A stretch of DNA of 64,000 bases from Rhizomys pruinosus (taxonomy: Eukaryota > Chordata > Mammalia > Rodentia > Spalacidae), in NCBI GenBank assembly GCA_009823505.1, contig VZQC01010550.1, positions 3,985,740-4,049,739 on the forward strand, given 5' to 3'. Position numbers and translations under genes: made by a program. The stretch's first letter is position 1. Each line of letters opens with the position of its first letter. The notes beneath the pieces were generated by a model that worked only from the letters and a program-made list of their open reading frames with translations, made no database searches and was not told where the DNA came from. Of this stretch, positions 46,601 through 59,599 are shown in pieces.

Positions 46601-48006
46601 CTTTAATGGGAGGGAAATAAATTGACAATGCATTTTAGATCTGACCAATTTTCTTTTATATAAATTCAACTTTTTAAATTTTCTACAATGTCATACGTGA
46701 GCACTGTGTTTGCATCATAAAAAGTCATAACATGAACTCTAAATGCAAACTGTTCAGACAAATACCTGGTGCTAATTAGAACGGTGATTTCAGATACCAT
46801 TTTGGATTAGTGTCTTCATTTTTTTTATGCTTAGCTCATTCGGTTTTGCAACATTGCATTAGTAATCAACACTAACCTTGGAGAGTATACATTTATTAAG
46901 TTATCTACCTGAAGTCTTGGTTGTGCAATATACACAATTATATTTCTGTTGGATTTATTAAAGTTAACTCTTTTTCGGTACCAAAAAATGCAAAGTCAGC
47001 AAAGTGGTAATTTAAGGAGATTTACTTTGTAATTCAGCTGCCATTATGGTGTTCTTCCTGACTTACATTGTCAGGGCTCCCAGCCCCAAATCTGCCTGTA
47101 ACTCCTTCCACATATTAATATGCTAACCATACTTTTAAGGATATTATTGTCTATCTTCCTTTTTAAGTACTTGATGTAAGTCAAAGGATGTGAGTAGTTT
47201 TAAGTGGTGGTTTATTTTGTTTCTTCCAAGTCACCAAGAAGCTGTGAATACACAGATTTCCCCCATGTAGTTGAATACACATTTTGAATTACTTTTGAGA
47301 AAGATGGTCTGGGTATTTCTCACAAAGGAGTTTAGTACGCATATTAAACTCACTACTCCTCATCTTGGGGAAACTCTCTCACATCTCTTGATAATCTCTT
47401 TCCCTTTATCTTTGTTCTCAGACCTTCCACTTCACACTAGACAGTTATAACATTTCCAGAAGGCTTCTGATTGCCTTATTCACTTAAGTATCCCAAACAA
47501 TCATGTAAGGGACCCTCTCTTACCCCTAAGCAATTCAGATCCCAAAATTCTGATTTCTGCATGCAGTACTACTTTTCATGCTAGGTACACTAAACCATTT
47601 ATCATACATGTGTCTTTCCTTATCATCTCCTGTATCCAGTTACCACCAAATCTTGTCAATATATCCCAAAGTAATTAAATTAGGAAAGCAGGAAAGTCTG
47701 CTTTATCTTAAAGAAAATCCACTTTGGTATACATTATCTTCCAAAAGCTGATTAACATCAACTGAAACATGTTGCTTCAGTATAGTCCTACCTTGGTAAT
47801 TCAGTTTGTCTGTAATAAAAATATTATAAATATATACATATACATTTATATATATATATATATTTATAAATATATATTAAAAACTCTGGGCCATATTCTC
47901 TACTCACTGGTCTCCTTGAAGTTTTACTTAAACATCCCCAAACTCTATCCCAATACCAGAACAATGATCTTGAGATTTTTATCTGTACCTCAGCTTGTCT
48001 CACTAT
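46601..48006. other. Unique intron
   Basis: It holds an ATAT-rich low-complexity tract at about 47819-47880. No repeat family or exon recognised. Confidence 0.45.
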
Positions 48007-48171
48007 TTTTTTTTTGGTCTTTTTTTTTTTTTTTTTAGACAGAGTCTCCCTGTAGACCTAGCTGGCCTGGAACTCACTATGTAGACCAGGCTTCCCTTGA
48101 ACTCACAGAGATCTGCCTATTTCTGCTTCCTGAGTGCTGGGAATAAAGGTGTGTACCACCTCTCCCAGCTT
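48007..48171 (-). mobile_element. B1 SINE
   Basis: Two T tracts, TAGACAGAGTCTCCCTGTAG, CTCACTATGTAGACCAGGCT, CTTCCTGAGTGCTGGGAATA. Confidence 0.9.
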
Positions 48172-49103
48172 ACTTTTCTTAACCCATCGTGATCGTACCT
48201 GATATTTAGTTCTAATTTTAAGGTCCTCAGATTAGTAGCTTTTTCCCCCCTCATTTAATTTTGCATTCCTAAGTAGGCTCTGTCTTGTCACATTTTCAGG
48301 TAACTCCTAAGAACCATGATTTAGCAGCCCTTGCATTCATCTCTGTAGTGCCTTGAAGAGCGCTAGCAGTCACTCATCATTCAAGAAGACTTGCTTATTT
48401 TAATATAAAAGAAATTAAACCTATTCTTTTCTTTGCTTGAAGTTGGTTATGCCATGTTGGAAAAAAAATGGGCCGCCTAACTTGTCTCCTCTTATGTGTC
48501 TATGGACTGGGTTATATTTGCAGAATGAAGCTCAGTACATCATAGGCCTCATTATATAATTTGGAAGCATCATCTGTTGGGTAGTCTAGAGAGTTAAAAA
48601 TCATGCCAGCTGGATTATTCTGGTTTTAAACTGGCTTTCCCTTGAGGAAGAAGGAAAGCAGGCAAAAGGCCTCAGGCATTGAGGGTAGAAATGGTGTGAG
48701 TTCCATTATGTAAGAAGAGAAGCTCATTTTCCCCTCCTGATGAAAAGCTTGCCAGAACACTGCAGCCAAAGAATGAATAAATATCACAAGAAATTTAAAG
48801 AAGGATTTTTTCCCCTAGGAAAATATTGCAAACCTAAAAAGAAAATTTCTACAATTAAATTTGGTATATTCCTATCAGAAGCGTCTGCTCATAAGCCATT
48901 TTATGAGGGTACTTTACTCTTCTCTCTGGAAGTTAATGGATCTTTATCATGTTTGGATATTGGGGCAAAAGGGACTTGAAGAAGAGGGTTCATCCTTCTT
49001 TCTGGTATCTGGGACATCACTGGTAATTAAGATTCCAAACTATGTGATGGTACTCTGCCCTCTCCTAAGTCCACAAAATCATAAGAGCTAAAAGTTAGAT
49101 GTG
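48172..49103. other. Unique intron
   Basis: No repeat or exon recognised. Confidence 0.4.
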
Positions 49104-49256
49104 AGCTGGTCGTGGTGGTGGTACACACCTTTAATCCCAGCACTCGGGAGGCAGAGGCAGGCAGATCTCTGTGAATTCAAGGTCAGCCTGGTCTACATAG
49201 TTGAGCTCCAGACCATCTGGGACTAAAGGGAGACCCTGTCTCAAAAAGACAAAAAA
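49104..49256 (+). mobile_element. B1 SINE
   Basis: GAGCTGGTCGTGGTGGTGG, TTTAATCCCAGCACTCGGGA, GGGAGACCCTGTCTCAAAAA. AAGTTAGATGTGA and AAGTTAGATATGA flank it. Confidence 0.94.
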
Positions 49257-49327
49257 AAGTTAGATATGATATTTGATACACAGCTAGAACATAATTAAGA
49301 ACTTTGTCATCCAGAAACTCAGAACAT

Positions 49328-49494
49328 CATGGAGATCTGCATGATGTCCATGAAAGCCAGTGGGAACAGCATGGGGATCTGCATGATGTCCATGAAAGCC
49401 AGTGGGAACAGCATGGGATCTGCATGATGTCCATGAAAGCCAGTGGGAACAGCATGGGGATCTGCATGATGTCCATGAAAGCCAGTGGGAACAG
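49328..49494 (+). repeat. Minisatellite, 42-bp unit, four copies
   Basis: Copies lie at 49328-49369, 49370-49411, 49412-49452 (one G lost) and 49453-49494. Each begins CATGG and ends GTGGGAACAG. The copies are almost identical, so the array is young. A decayed partial unit (AAGCCAGTGGGA) follows at about 49504. Confidence 0.97.
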
Positions 49495-49514
49495 CCTATC
49501 ATTGAAGCCAGTGG

Positions 49515-49983
49515 GATGTCTGTTGGCCTGAGTCATGAGACAGCTCTAGAGGCAGTTCTCGAGGGGAGTGCAGAGTGAGCGTCTTTCAGATCCTGTCTAC
49601 AGAAACATCAGTGGAGGGAAAGGAAGGAGAGTCTAAAATTAGCTCCTCGCGAATCCCTTCCCTGTTCTCTGTCCCTCCTAGTTCCCGTCCCTAGAGTGTT
49701 GGAGTACAGTCCTTATGCAATGCTCCAGGTGCAAACAAACTGTTCTTATCTCCCATTTGCAAGAATGACAGTTTTAAATATCCCTGTTTCTGTGATGAGA
49801 GTGTATAACTATATTCCTGCTTGATTTTGCTTTGGACATTCCGGTTTGCTTGTTTTGTTTTGTGAGATAAAAACGTGTTGCATGGAGTTAGGTTTGTCTT
49901 ATAGATATTGTAGTAATCTCAGTTCCTTACTTGGGAGAAATAAAATTCATTTGCATGCAGCAGCTTTCAGAGACTGGGAACTG
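49515..49983. other. Unique intron
   Basis: Mixed composition; no recognised repeat. Confidence 0.4.
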
Positions 49984-50076
49984 AGGCAGGATGCAGCTCA
50001 GTGGAAAAAAAAGTGCTTGCTGAGCATGTGCAAGGCTTCTAGGTTCAATCCTCAGTACTGCCAAAGAAACAAAGCT
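49984..50076 (+). mobile_element. ID-like (BC1-type) SINE
   Basis: GGATGCAGCTCAGTGG, AAAGTGCTTGCTGAGCATGT, GCAAGGCTTCTAGGTTCAAT, CCTCAGTACTGCC and an A-rich tail. It is tRNA-Ala-like and diverged. Confidence 0.8.
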
Positions 50077-50097
50077 TAAAAGTTTGAAGATTGCCAG

Positions 50098-50322
50098 GCT
50101 GCAGAGATGGCTCAGCAGCTAAGAGCACTGGCTGCTTTTGCAGAGGACCCAGGTTCAAATCTCAGCATCCACATGGCGCTAATAACTGCCCATAACTCCA
50201 ATTCCAGGGGAATAGATCTCCCTCTTCTGACATCCACAGGCATTGCACGAATGAGTGTACTTACATACAAGCAGGAAATATACTCATACACATAAAATAA
50301 AAATAATAAATAAAATTATTTT
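50098..50322 (+). mobile_element. B2/B3-type SINE
   Basis: GGCTGCAGAGATGGCTCAGC, CAGGTTCAAATCTCAGCATC, AACTCCAATTCCAGGGG, A-rich tail. AAAGTTTGAAGATTG and AAAGTTTGAGGATTG flank it. Confidence 0.9.
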
Positions 50323-50338
50323 TAAAGTTTGAGGATTG

Positions 50339-50436
50339 AGCTGGTGGCTCAATCTTTTAATCCTAGCACTCAGAGACAAAGGCAGGGACATCTCTGTAAG
50401 ACTGAAACTAACCTAGTGTACATACTGAGTATTTTT
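50339..50436 (+). mobile_element. B1 SINE, partial
   Basis: AGCTGGTGGCTCAATC, TTTTAATCCTAGCACTCAGA, AACCTAGTGTACATACTGAG. It is followed by a third copy of the AAGTTTGAAGAT target word. Confidence 0.8.
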
Positions 50437-50715
50437 AAGTTTGAAGATCAGAGAATGTTTATCTATTACTATGTATAAAAGCCCCTTGTTTCTGGCACCT
50501 GCCTGGTCTCTGAGATTTTTCAATATCTGACTTCTAAGACAGAGACAGTATTCTTCTAAGAAATGCAAACATTTTCAAAGACTTAGGAAGCAAAAAGATT
50601 TACTGGAAATTGAAAATCATTGTTACAGCCTGATATCAAAATAGCATATGCTAGTGGACCCTTCTTCTAGGACATTAAGTATGTTATAGAATGACTTAGT
50701 AAAATTATCACTAGT

Positions 50716-50846
50716 AAGATTGGCATGGTGGCACACTCGGGAGGCAGAGACAGGTGGATCTCTGTGAGTTCAAGGCCAGCCTGCTCTATGTAGTGAGATC
50801 CAGGCCAGCTGGGGCTACAGGGAGACCCTGTCTCAAAAAGACAGAT
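50716..50846 (+). mobile_element. B1 SINE with internal deletion
   Basis: AGATTGGCATGGTGGCACAC joins directly to TCGGGAGGCAGAGACAGG, missing CCTTTAATCCCAGCA; then GGCCAGCTGGGGCTACAGGG and CTGTCTCAAAAAGAC. Confidence 0.9.
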
Positions 50847-51130
50847 AGATTGATATCACCAGTAAAAATTAACAATTTCTGATTTCTTTATGCTTTTCCC
50901 CATTTAAAAACATATTAAAAGAAAACATCAAAATGATGGGATTTTCAGCCTCTTACATACTTGGTTTCAGCCTTTTAGTGGATTTCTGCTGAAATGTCAA
51001 GCGGTATCCATAAGAGCAAATGACACCAGGACACAGTGTTAGTGATTCACATTTGCAGAGTAAACTAAGATGATGAAAGGCCATAAGCCCATACCTTTCC
51101 AGGTTAAGAATTTAAAATGTGGATGTTGTA

Positions 51131-51353
51131 AGGCTGGAGAGATGGCCTAGTGGTTAGGAGCGCCAACTGCTCTTGCAGAGGACCCGGGTTCGATCCCCAG
51201 CACCCACATGGTGGCTAAGAACCATCTTTAACTCCAGTTCCAGGGGAATAAGATGCCCTCTTCTGACCTCTGTGGCTTTGCACAACACGGGTACACAAAC
51301 ATTCATACACATACAAAAATAAATAAATTTTTTAAAAAGTATTAAAAAATAAA
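51131..51353 (+). mobile_element. B2/B3-type SINE, single-block form
   Basis: AGGCTGGAGAGATGGCCTAG, CCCGGGTTCGATCCCCAGC, one AACTCCAGTTCCAGGGG block. AAAATGTGGATGTTGT and AAAATGTGGATATTGT flank it. Confidence 0.94.
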
Positions 51354-51369
51354 AAATAAAATGTGGATA

Positions 51370-53550
<2,181 letters not shown>

Positions 53551-53694
53551 AAGAGGCAGGCGGATCTTTGTGAGTTCAAGGCCAGCCTGGTCTACAGAGT
53601 GAGTTCCAGGACAGCTGGGGCTACAGGGAGACCCTGTCTCCTGTAAAAGGCCAAAAACAAAACGACAACAACAAAAAAAAAAAAAACAAGAGTA
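53551..53694 (+). mobile_element. B1 SINE, 5' truncated
   Basis: It starts at AAGAGGCAGGCGGATC, then GGACAGCTGGGGCTACAGGG and a mixed A-rich tail. Confidence 0.9.
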
Positions 53695-54180
53695 ACTGAA
53701 TCACTTACTCAACGCCCAGCTCATGTTGGAAAACATAGTTTAACAGCAGACTTAGCACCTTAAGATGTCCTTCTGACCTTGTAACCAAAAATAAAGGAAT
53801 AGTACTGAGCTGCCGAGCGGGACCAGAGTAACTTAGAAAAGGAAAAGGGTAAAATATGTTATTTTATTTCTTAAACCAATTCAGAAATATTTAGAGAAAA
53901 GAAGTCATAATTGTTTGAAATAGTTTTGGGTCTCTCTGGTGTTATAATGTCAACATCATGCAAGTCAGACGTGGAGAAAATCACAGGCTCCGTTTCAGCA
54001 GCTTTTCCCATGGCTGCTTTTAGACCCTGGTTCTGAGCCAAAGAATTATAGCTCAGATCCTCTGCTGTTCCAAAGTCATGGTGGCTTAATCTCTCCTTTC
54101 TTCACTAAGGTGACATTCACTCCACAGGGCAAGGCTTGAGGAATTTAAAAGCCTGTGACGTGAAAAGTATGGCATTAAGA
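53695..54180. other. Unique intron
   Basis: No recognised repeat. Confidence 0.4.
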
Positions 54181-54217
54181 TCTTAAAAAAAAAAAAAGGT
54201 TTTTTTTTTTAAAAAGA

Positions 54218-54464
54218 GGTTTTTTTTTTTTTTTTTTTTTTTTCGTATGTGTTTAATTTATGTCTGCATGAGGTTTTGTGCACCGTGTCGTGCAATGCCG
54301 CGGAGGTCGAAGAGGCGTCGGATTCCCCTGGAACTGGAGTTCTCCTGGAATTGAGTTCAGTCACAGATGGTTCTGGGCCGCATGTGGGTGCTGGGGATCG
54401 AACCGGGTCTTTCTGCAAGAGCAGTCAGTGTTCTTAACCGCTAGGCCTTTTTTTCTCCAGCCCC
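54218..54464 (-). mobile_element. B2/B3-type SINE, duplicated-block form, indel-rich
   Basis: The CpG-rich young body is recognisable (GTGTCGTGCAATGCCGCGGA, CTGGAGTTCTCCTGGAATTG, GGGTGCTGGGGATCGAACC), but single bases are missing or added at many points (CACCGTG for CACCCGTG, GTCGAAGAGG for GTCAGAAGAGGG, CCTTTTTTTCTCCAGCC). Homopolymer runs flank it on both sides. Confidence 0.85.
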
Positions 54465-54639
54465 GAGTTTTTTTTTTGTGGTTTTTTTTTTTTTAAAGGT
54501 TTTAAATTCCTCCCGGACTGAGAAAGCACATCTCAAGTCATGTTTCAAACTTAGAGAATTTACAGAGTCTATTTCAGTAGCTTTAACATTTTAACAACCT
54601 GTAACTTCACATGAAGAGTGAAGACCAAAAAAAAACTTT

Positions 54640-55156
54640 ATTTTAAATAAATTTCATTGTATCTGTTTGTGGTACACAGTGTTATAACACAGACACATAG
54701 ACACACAAACACACAGTACAATGGTTACTATAAGAGAACAAACTAACTCATTCATCATCTTACATAGTTACCTACTTTTTCCCAGCAGCAAGAAAAACTA
54801 TGAATCTATTTGTTTAGTAGAAATTATGATTATAATAAATTAATTGGTATATATTAGATCACCGGATTTGTTAGTGCTACGTAGTTGCCGCTTTGTATTC
54901 CAAGGCCTATAATCTGCCTATGTCTTTTCCCTACCTAAACCCAGATAACCACTGTCCTCCATCTCTCTATATTTGACCTTCTCATTTTAAGATTACAGAT
55001 CAATTAAATCATGATTATACTTCTTTTTAGGTCTGACTTATTTCACTTAAACTAATAGGCTCTAGGTCTACTCATGTTGTGGCAAAATGAGAAGATTTTC
55101 CCCTTGTCTTAAGACTGAAGAACATTGCTATCTCTCTGCATTTCTCTACCCCCCCC

Positions 55157-55203
<47 letters not shown>

Positions 55204-55310
55204 TATGTGTCTCTGTGTGTCTATGTCTGTGTGGGCATTATCTGAGTTGTTTCATGTCTTGACTGGTGTGAATAGTACTACAGTGAATCAAGGAATGTTG
55301 TTCATTTCAC
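54640..55310 (-). mobile_element. Ancient LINE-1 (L1M type) 3' part
   Basis: In reverse it keeps the order of the L1M end: TTGTATCTGTTTGTGGTAC, GTTACTATAAG, GTATTCCAAGGCC, CTGACTTATTTCACTTAA, CTACTCATGTTGTGGCAAAA, GGTGTGAATAGTACTACAGT. A TG microsatellite has grown inside it. Confidence 0.7.
55162..55202. repeat. (TG)n microsatellite
   Basis: About 20 TG units after a C-rich run, followed by TCTATGTGTCTCTGTG variants. Confidence 0.95.
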
Positions 55311-55898
55311 AAAGTAGTATTTTATTACCTTCATTAGCTAGTTTCAATAATGGCTTTTTAATTTTATTTTTAATAACCTGTGTTTCCTTTTTGTTTGTTT
55401 GTTTGGAAAAAGAAATATAAGAAAGTGCAATATTTTAGAAAAAAAACACAAATCATATATTTTTAGCAGTATCTTTGCACATAGGATGTAATTTATCAGG
55501 TAAGACATTTTTTCCATCTTCCTTTTCTTTCTTGTTAAATTAACCATATTTTCATTGGAATATCTAAGTATTCCATAAAACTTTCTTAAAATGACCTGGG
55601 ATTAGGGATAATCTCTGTTGTTTGCTTAGGAAGGTATGGGTGAGCATGTCTAAGCACGGTCATAGACACTGGCAGGTGTGTGTATGTGTTTATTTGCTAG
55701 GTCTGGATACTTAGCTAATAACTTCAGCCAAGGTTACCACATGACTTGACATGGGCCATTATCTCAGATGACATTCATGGACCATGTGTTTCTTTTTCTG
55801 CCAGGTCTGGATCAAACTATTTTATTTTTAATTTCTCTCCTATTGTATAAGGAAGACTAAATAGAGGTAGAGAATTTTGTAATAAAAAAGATACTACT
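55311..55898. other. Unique intron
   Basis: AT-rich; no recognised repeat. Confidence 0.4.
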
Positions 55899-56108
55899 GG
55901 GGCTGGAGAGATGGCCTAGCAATTAAGAGTTCCGACTGTTCTTGCGGAGGACCCAGGTTTGATTCCCAGCACTCACATGGCAGCTGAGAACCATATTTAA
56001 CTCCAGTTCCAGGGGAATCTGACACCTTCTTCTGACCTCCGCGGCATTGCACGACACAGGTGCACAAACCTACATGCAGACAGTACATTCATACGCATAA
56101 ATAAAATG
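55899..56108 (+). mobile_element. B2/B3-type SINE, single-block form
   Basis: GGGGCTGGAGAGATGGCCTA, one AACTCCAGTTCCAGGGG block, GACCTCCGCGGCATTGCACG. AAGATACTACT and AATGATACTAC flank it. Confidence 0.94.
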
Positions 56109-57116
56109 ATACTACCATACTTTTATAATCCATTTATTGGTTCAATTTGATCTGTGCCATGGCAGCACTGTGGAGTAAGTGATCATGGAGAACCTGGACT
56201 GAATATGAGAGTTCTTTAGGCTAGGAGAATGTTGGCTCTCGATCCTTGAGCAAGGTTTTACTTGCTAGAACAAATAAGCAACTAGAAATATATTGGGTCT
56301 GTGAATATTTATTTTAATTAAATCTAATTGCTCTGTGGGAAATATAATGGTAATCAAACACTGAACAGTGTCATCACTGTATTATCTAAAATGTTGTAAT
56401 AGATTGTTTTTCTGCCCCTCATTCTTAACATGAGGCTGTATATCTACTCTTCAATGAAAATTGCATAGTCTCATGGAGAATTTCATTTTCCATAATCAAG
56501 AATGGTTAACACAGTCTCATTTTCAGAAGTTGGCTGATTTCATCAACTAGCTACACCTAAAATATTGCTAATGATAATGTCCATAAAGGGCTAATAGACA
56601 TAGGCATGTGTATTCTAAAATATGTCATCTATCTTTACTAGACCACAGTCCACACCTCAGCATCCTCTTGGATCTTAGAAGCTTCAGGTAGAAGTAAACA
56701 AATCCCCACTGTGCTGAGCTTCAGTCTATTTAGGACATGAAGAAGTTCTAGAAATGATTGAGGGTCTGTGTAGCACTAATATCCAGATTTCATAATGAAG
56801 ACAAATTATCAAGATGCTCTGAACAAAGTTACTCATGTAAACTTGGAACAGTTAATTCTGTTCAGCACATAAATAGCTATTCAGATCTTTCTGTTGTGAA
56901 ACATTGAGTTTAGGGCCATAAGGAATACAGTGAAAGTCCTCATTTAATTGATCATAGTTAAGAAATTGAGCATGAAAACTGAGAATTACAGTATCTGACT
57001 AGGTGAATGAACTGTTGAGTGTGGAGAACAGTTCCTTCAGTCACTAAGTAATTATACAATGCTCACTGCATGAGGGAGGCATGCAGCAAGTAGTTCCATT
57101 CCATGCATTTGAAATC
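56109..57116. other. Unique intron
   Basis: About 1 kb AT-rich DNA; no recognised repeat. Confidence 0.4.
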
Positions 57117-57150
57117 CAATCAATATTTACTGAGCACTTACTTTGTGGAA
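57117..57150 (-). mobile_element. LINE-2 end fragment
   Basis: CAATCAATATTTACTGAGCA then CTTACTTTGTG is the L2 terminus in reverse. Confidence 0.55.
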
Positions 57151-57205
57151 AGCAGAAGATTCATTCGGTCAAGTGTATGGTACATGGATGTTGGCTTCCT
57201 CATGT

Positions 57206-57743
57206 TGTGAGGTTCCTGCTTCCCTGGTCACCTAGGTATGGTAGTCCTGCCCAGTAAGGTAGGGGCACTACTGCAGGGGGCCAGAAGGAGGGAAGTGGGA
57301 GGGAGCAGAAGATGGTCCTTGAAATGGATCAAAGAAAGACCCAGGAGTAGCATCAGTGAGCAAACTCATTTATTGCAGGGGTTTTAAGCACTTATATAGA
57401 CTTTTTGTTGGGCTCTTTGACCAGGAGGTAGGTGGGACAGAGGGGAAGCCTACTGCAATGGCTAAGTTTTATGGCAGGAATACCATAGCTCCCTGGGACA
57501 AGCTTGTGGCTTGCACCACTTGCCTCCTGAGGACAGGGTGGACATGCCTTAGGAGAGGTAATCTTAGGAATGTTATACTTCAAGCTACACTGCCCTGGCC
57601 AGCGAGGGGGCGGGGGGATTGCAGGTGCCTGATGTTCAATATGATGAGTGGGAGCAGTTCCCATCTCCTGCCAACCTTCTAGGTTATTGGAGAAGAAGCC
57701 AGCTCTCTTATACTCAGCCATAATGGATTTATCCAGCCCCACA
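57206..57743 (-). mobile_element. Probable solo LTR of an endogenous retrovirus
   Basis: Read on the minus strand it begins TGTGGGGCTGG (57743) and ends CCTCACA (57206), so it has TG...CA ends. It carries a TATATAAGTGC box and a CCTGCAATAAATGAG polyadenylation signal about 25 bp downstream, then a C/T-rich U5. CATGT and CATGG flank it as a near-perfect 5-bp target repeat. No internal genes are present. The family is not identified; TATA, AATAAA and end structure support the call. Confidence 0.65.
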
Positions 57744-57748
57744 CATGG

Positions 57749-58929
57749 ACACTGTGTTCATAATCATTTCCCTCAGAAGCAAATTTAGTACAATCTGTGT
57801 GCACAACTCATCATTAGCATCTTTGCACTCTGGACATTGATTCTTCAAAGTGTGTTGCATCATCCTATACCAATAATGGTAAGAAACTTTACTATAATAG
57901 TGTCATATTCTAAAGGAATAAGAATTCCCCTCAAAACAGTAGCTCGTCATCTCTGAACATTCTTTATAATCACATGCAGAGTGATATAGCAGTTAGTAGG
58001 AAGAAAGCACTCTGCTGATCTTATTGTTCAATGGGAAATAATTGCAGAACTGAAGGGATTTTTATTTTTTTTAAACAAATGCTACCTCACTACAGCTGAA
58101 GCTCCACATAGTCCAAAGAGGTTGCCAAGACATACTGGATATATTTCAAAGAAGTACTAGAGTCACTGTTGCACTTGATGAATAATGAAGACATTTGCTT
58201 TAAACATTTTCAAAAAAAGAGGGATTTAAATGTTTGCCTTCTGGAAGTGAGGGCAAAGCCATGGAGCTTTCAACTGCTGCTTTCTTGACTATCACCCAGG
58301 GCAAGAAGAATCATATAATCTGAGGTCATGGCCCAAGACCATGTACATCAACAATCCTGTGTCACCTTGACCTCTTCATATCACAAACCGACTGTGACAT
58401 TGGACTTCAGTATGTTGGAGCAAGCCAGGTGACTCTAGATGGTGCCAGTGGGAGATGAGAGCACAGACCTTTGCAAACAATGACATGAAAAGAGTCTTTC
58501 AGCAAATTTTTATCCTTTTTGGATTCAAAAAGGAAATTATAATTTATGTTCCTGGCCTTAAGGAGCCCATAATTTACAGAAGAGGAGACAGATGTACACA
58601 TAATTCAGTTATTAAGGAGTTTTAAGCTAGATATTAATACTGTTGGACTTTCACTTAGAAATAATACTGGTAATAGGATCAAAGTGAATTTGAGAGAGAG
58701 GAGTATAGAGGCATGAATTTGAAATGGGTCAAAAGAGAGATGATCTAAGTGTGACATGGGTGGATGATGGTTAAAGAAATACTAAGGAGATGGAAACTCC
58801 AGTCCTTGGGGCCCAATTAACATGTAGATTTTTGCTTTGAACGAAGTATGTTCTTACTCCATCCAAGTGTAAGTTTCTACCCATGTAATGCAATGACATT
58901 AACATCAAGAGTGACTCACTGTTACCACA
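57749..58929. other. Unique intron
   Basis: No repeat family recognised. Confidence 0.4.
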
Positions 58930-59190
58930 GTCAGAACACAGCGGAGTGTGCTGGTGGGAAGCAGTCGGGCTGGAACGCAGTGCTGCTCTGAAGGGAACGT
59001 ACTGAGCTTAGGAGACAACAGAGTCTAAACCACTGCTCTTCTGCATCACTCCTCAGCGCTCTCCCACCTGTCCACTGCCCAGCCTCCGCAGCCATCCAGT
59101 CGCCTCTGAATGCGTCTCTCATGTGGTATAGACTTCCAGACAGTGGCAAATACACTATGGGAACAAAGGTTTCAACTCTTGAGTCCCAGG
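58930..59190. other. GC-richer unexplained segment
   Basis: About 260 bp with several CpGs (AACACAGCGGAG, CAGTCGGGC, GGAACGCAG, CAGCGCTC, CTCCGCAGCC, AGTCGCCTC, ATGCGTC) in an AT-rich intron. It is not a SINE I recognise, and no ORF stands out. It could be a decayed processed pseudogene or a regulatory element. Confidence 0.35.
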
Positions 59191-59195
59191 TGAAA

Positions 59196-59428
59196 TTTTT
59201 TTTTTTCTGTATGTGTATAAATGTACTGTGTGCATGCAAGTTTGTGCACTCGTGTCGTGCAATGCCGCAGAGGTCAGAAGAGGGTGTCAGATTCCCCTGG
59301 AACTGGAGTTGTCCTGGAATTGGAGTTTCAGATGGTTCTCAGCCGCCATGTGGGTGCTGGGGATCGAACCCGGGTCCTCTGTAAGAGCGGTCGGTGCTCT
59401 TAACTGCTAGGCCATCTCTCCAGCCCCC
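59196..59428 (-). mobile_element. Young B2/B3-type SINE, duplicated-block form
   Basis: GTGTCGTGCAATGCCGCAGA, CTGGAGTTGTCCTGGAATTG, CTGTAAGAGCGGTCGGTGCT; complete and GC-rich. Confidence 0.93.
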
Positions 59429-59523
59429 CCAATTTTTAGACTTTCACCACTGTATCCCAAGACCTTTGCAACCCCTGAACATTCTGTCATTGCTAGAGTT
59501 ATGTACACAGCTCACAGAAACAA

Positions 59524-59594
59524 ACCTGCATGCAGACAGTACATTCATACACATACAGAAATAAATAAAATTAAGTAAAAAAAAAAAAAAAGTA
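59524..59594 (+). mobile_element. B2/B3-type SINE 3' tail only
   Basis: AACCTGCATGCAGACAGTAC, ATTCATACACATACAG and an A run; nothing upstream belongs to the SINE. Confidence 0.8.
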
Positions 59595-59599
59595 AGCGG

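Noticed and set aside
49328..49494. CRISPR-like array
   Set aside because: The units are contiguous without variable spacers, and this is a mammalian intron.
49304..49536. Repeat-protein ORFs with a 14-residue period on both strands
   Set aside because: They are produced by the 42-bp minisatellite; the frame changes after the one-base loss in copy 3 and there is no gene context.
57356..57742. 108- and 116-codon ORFs on opposite strands
   Set aside because: Both lie inside the probable solo LTR; LTRs of this type do not code for protein here.
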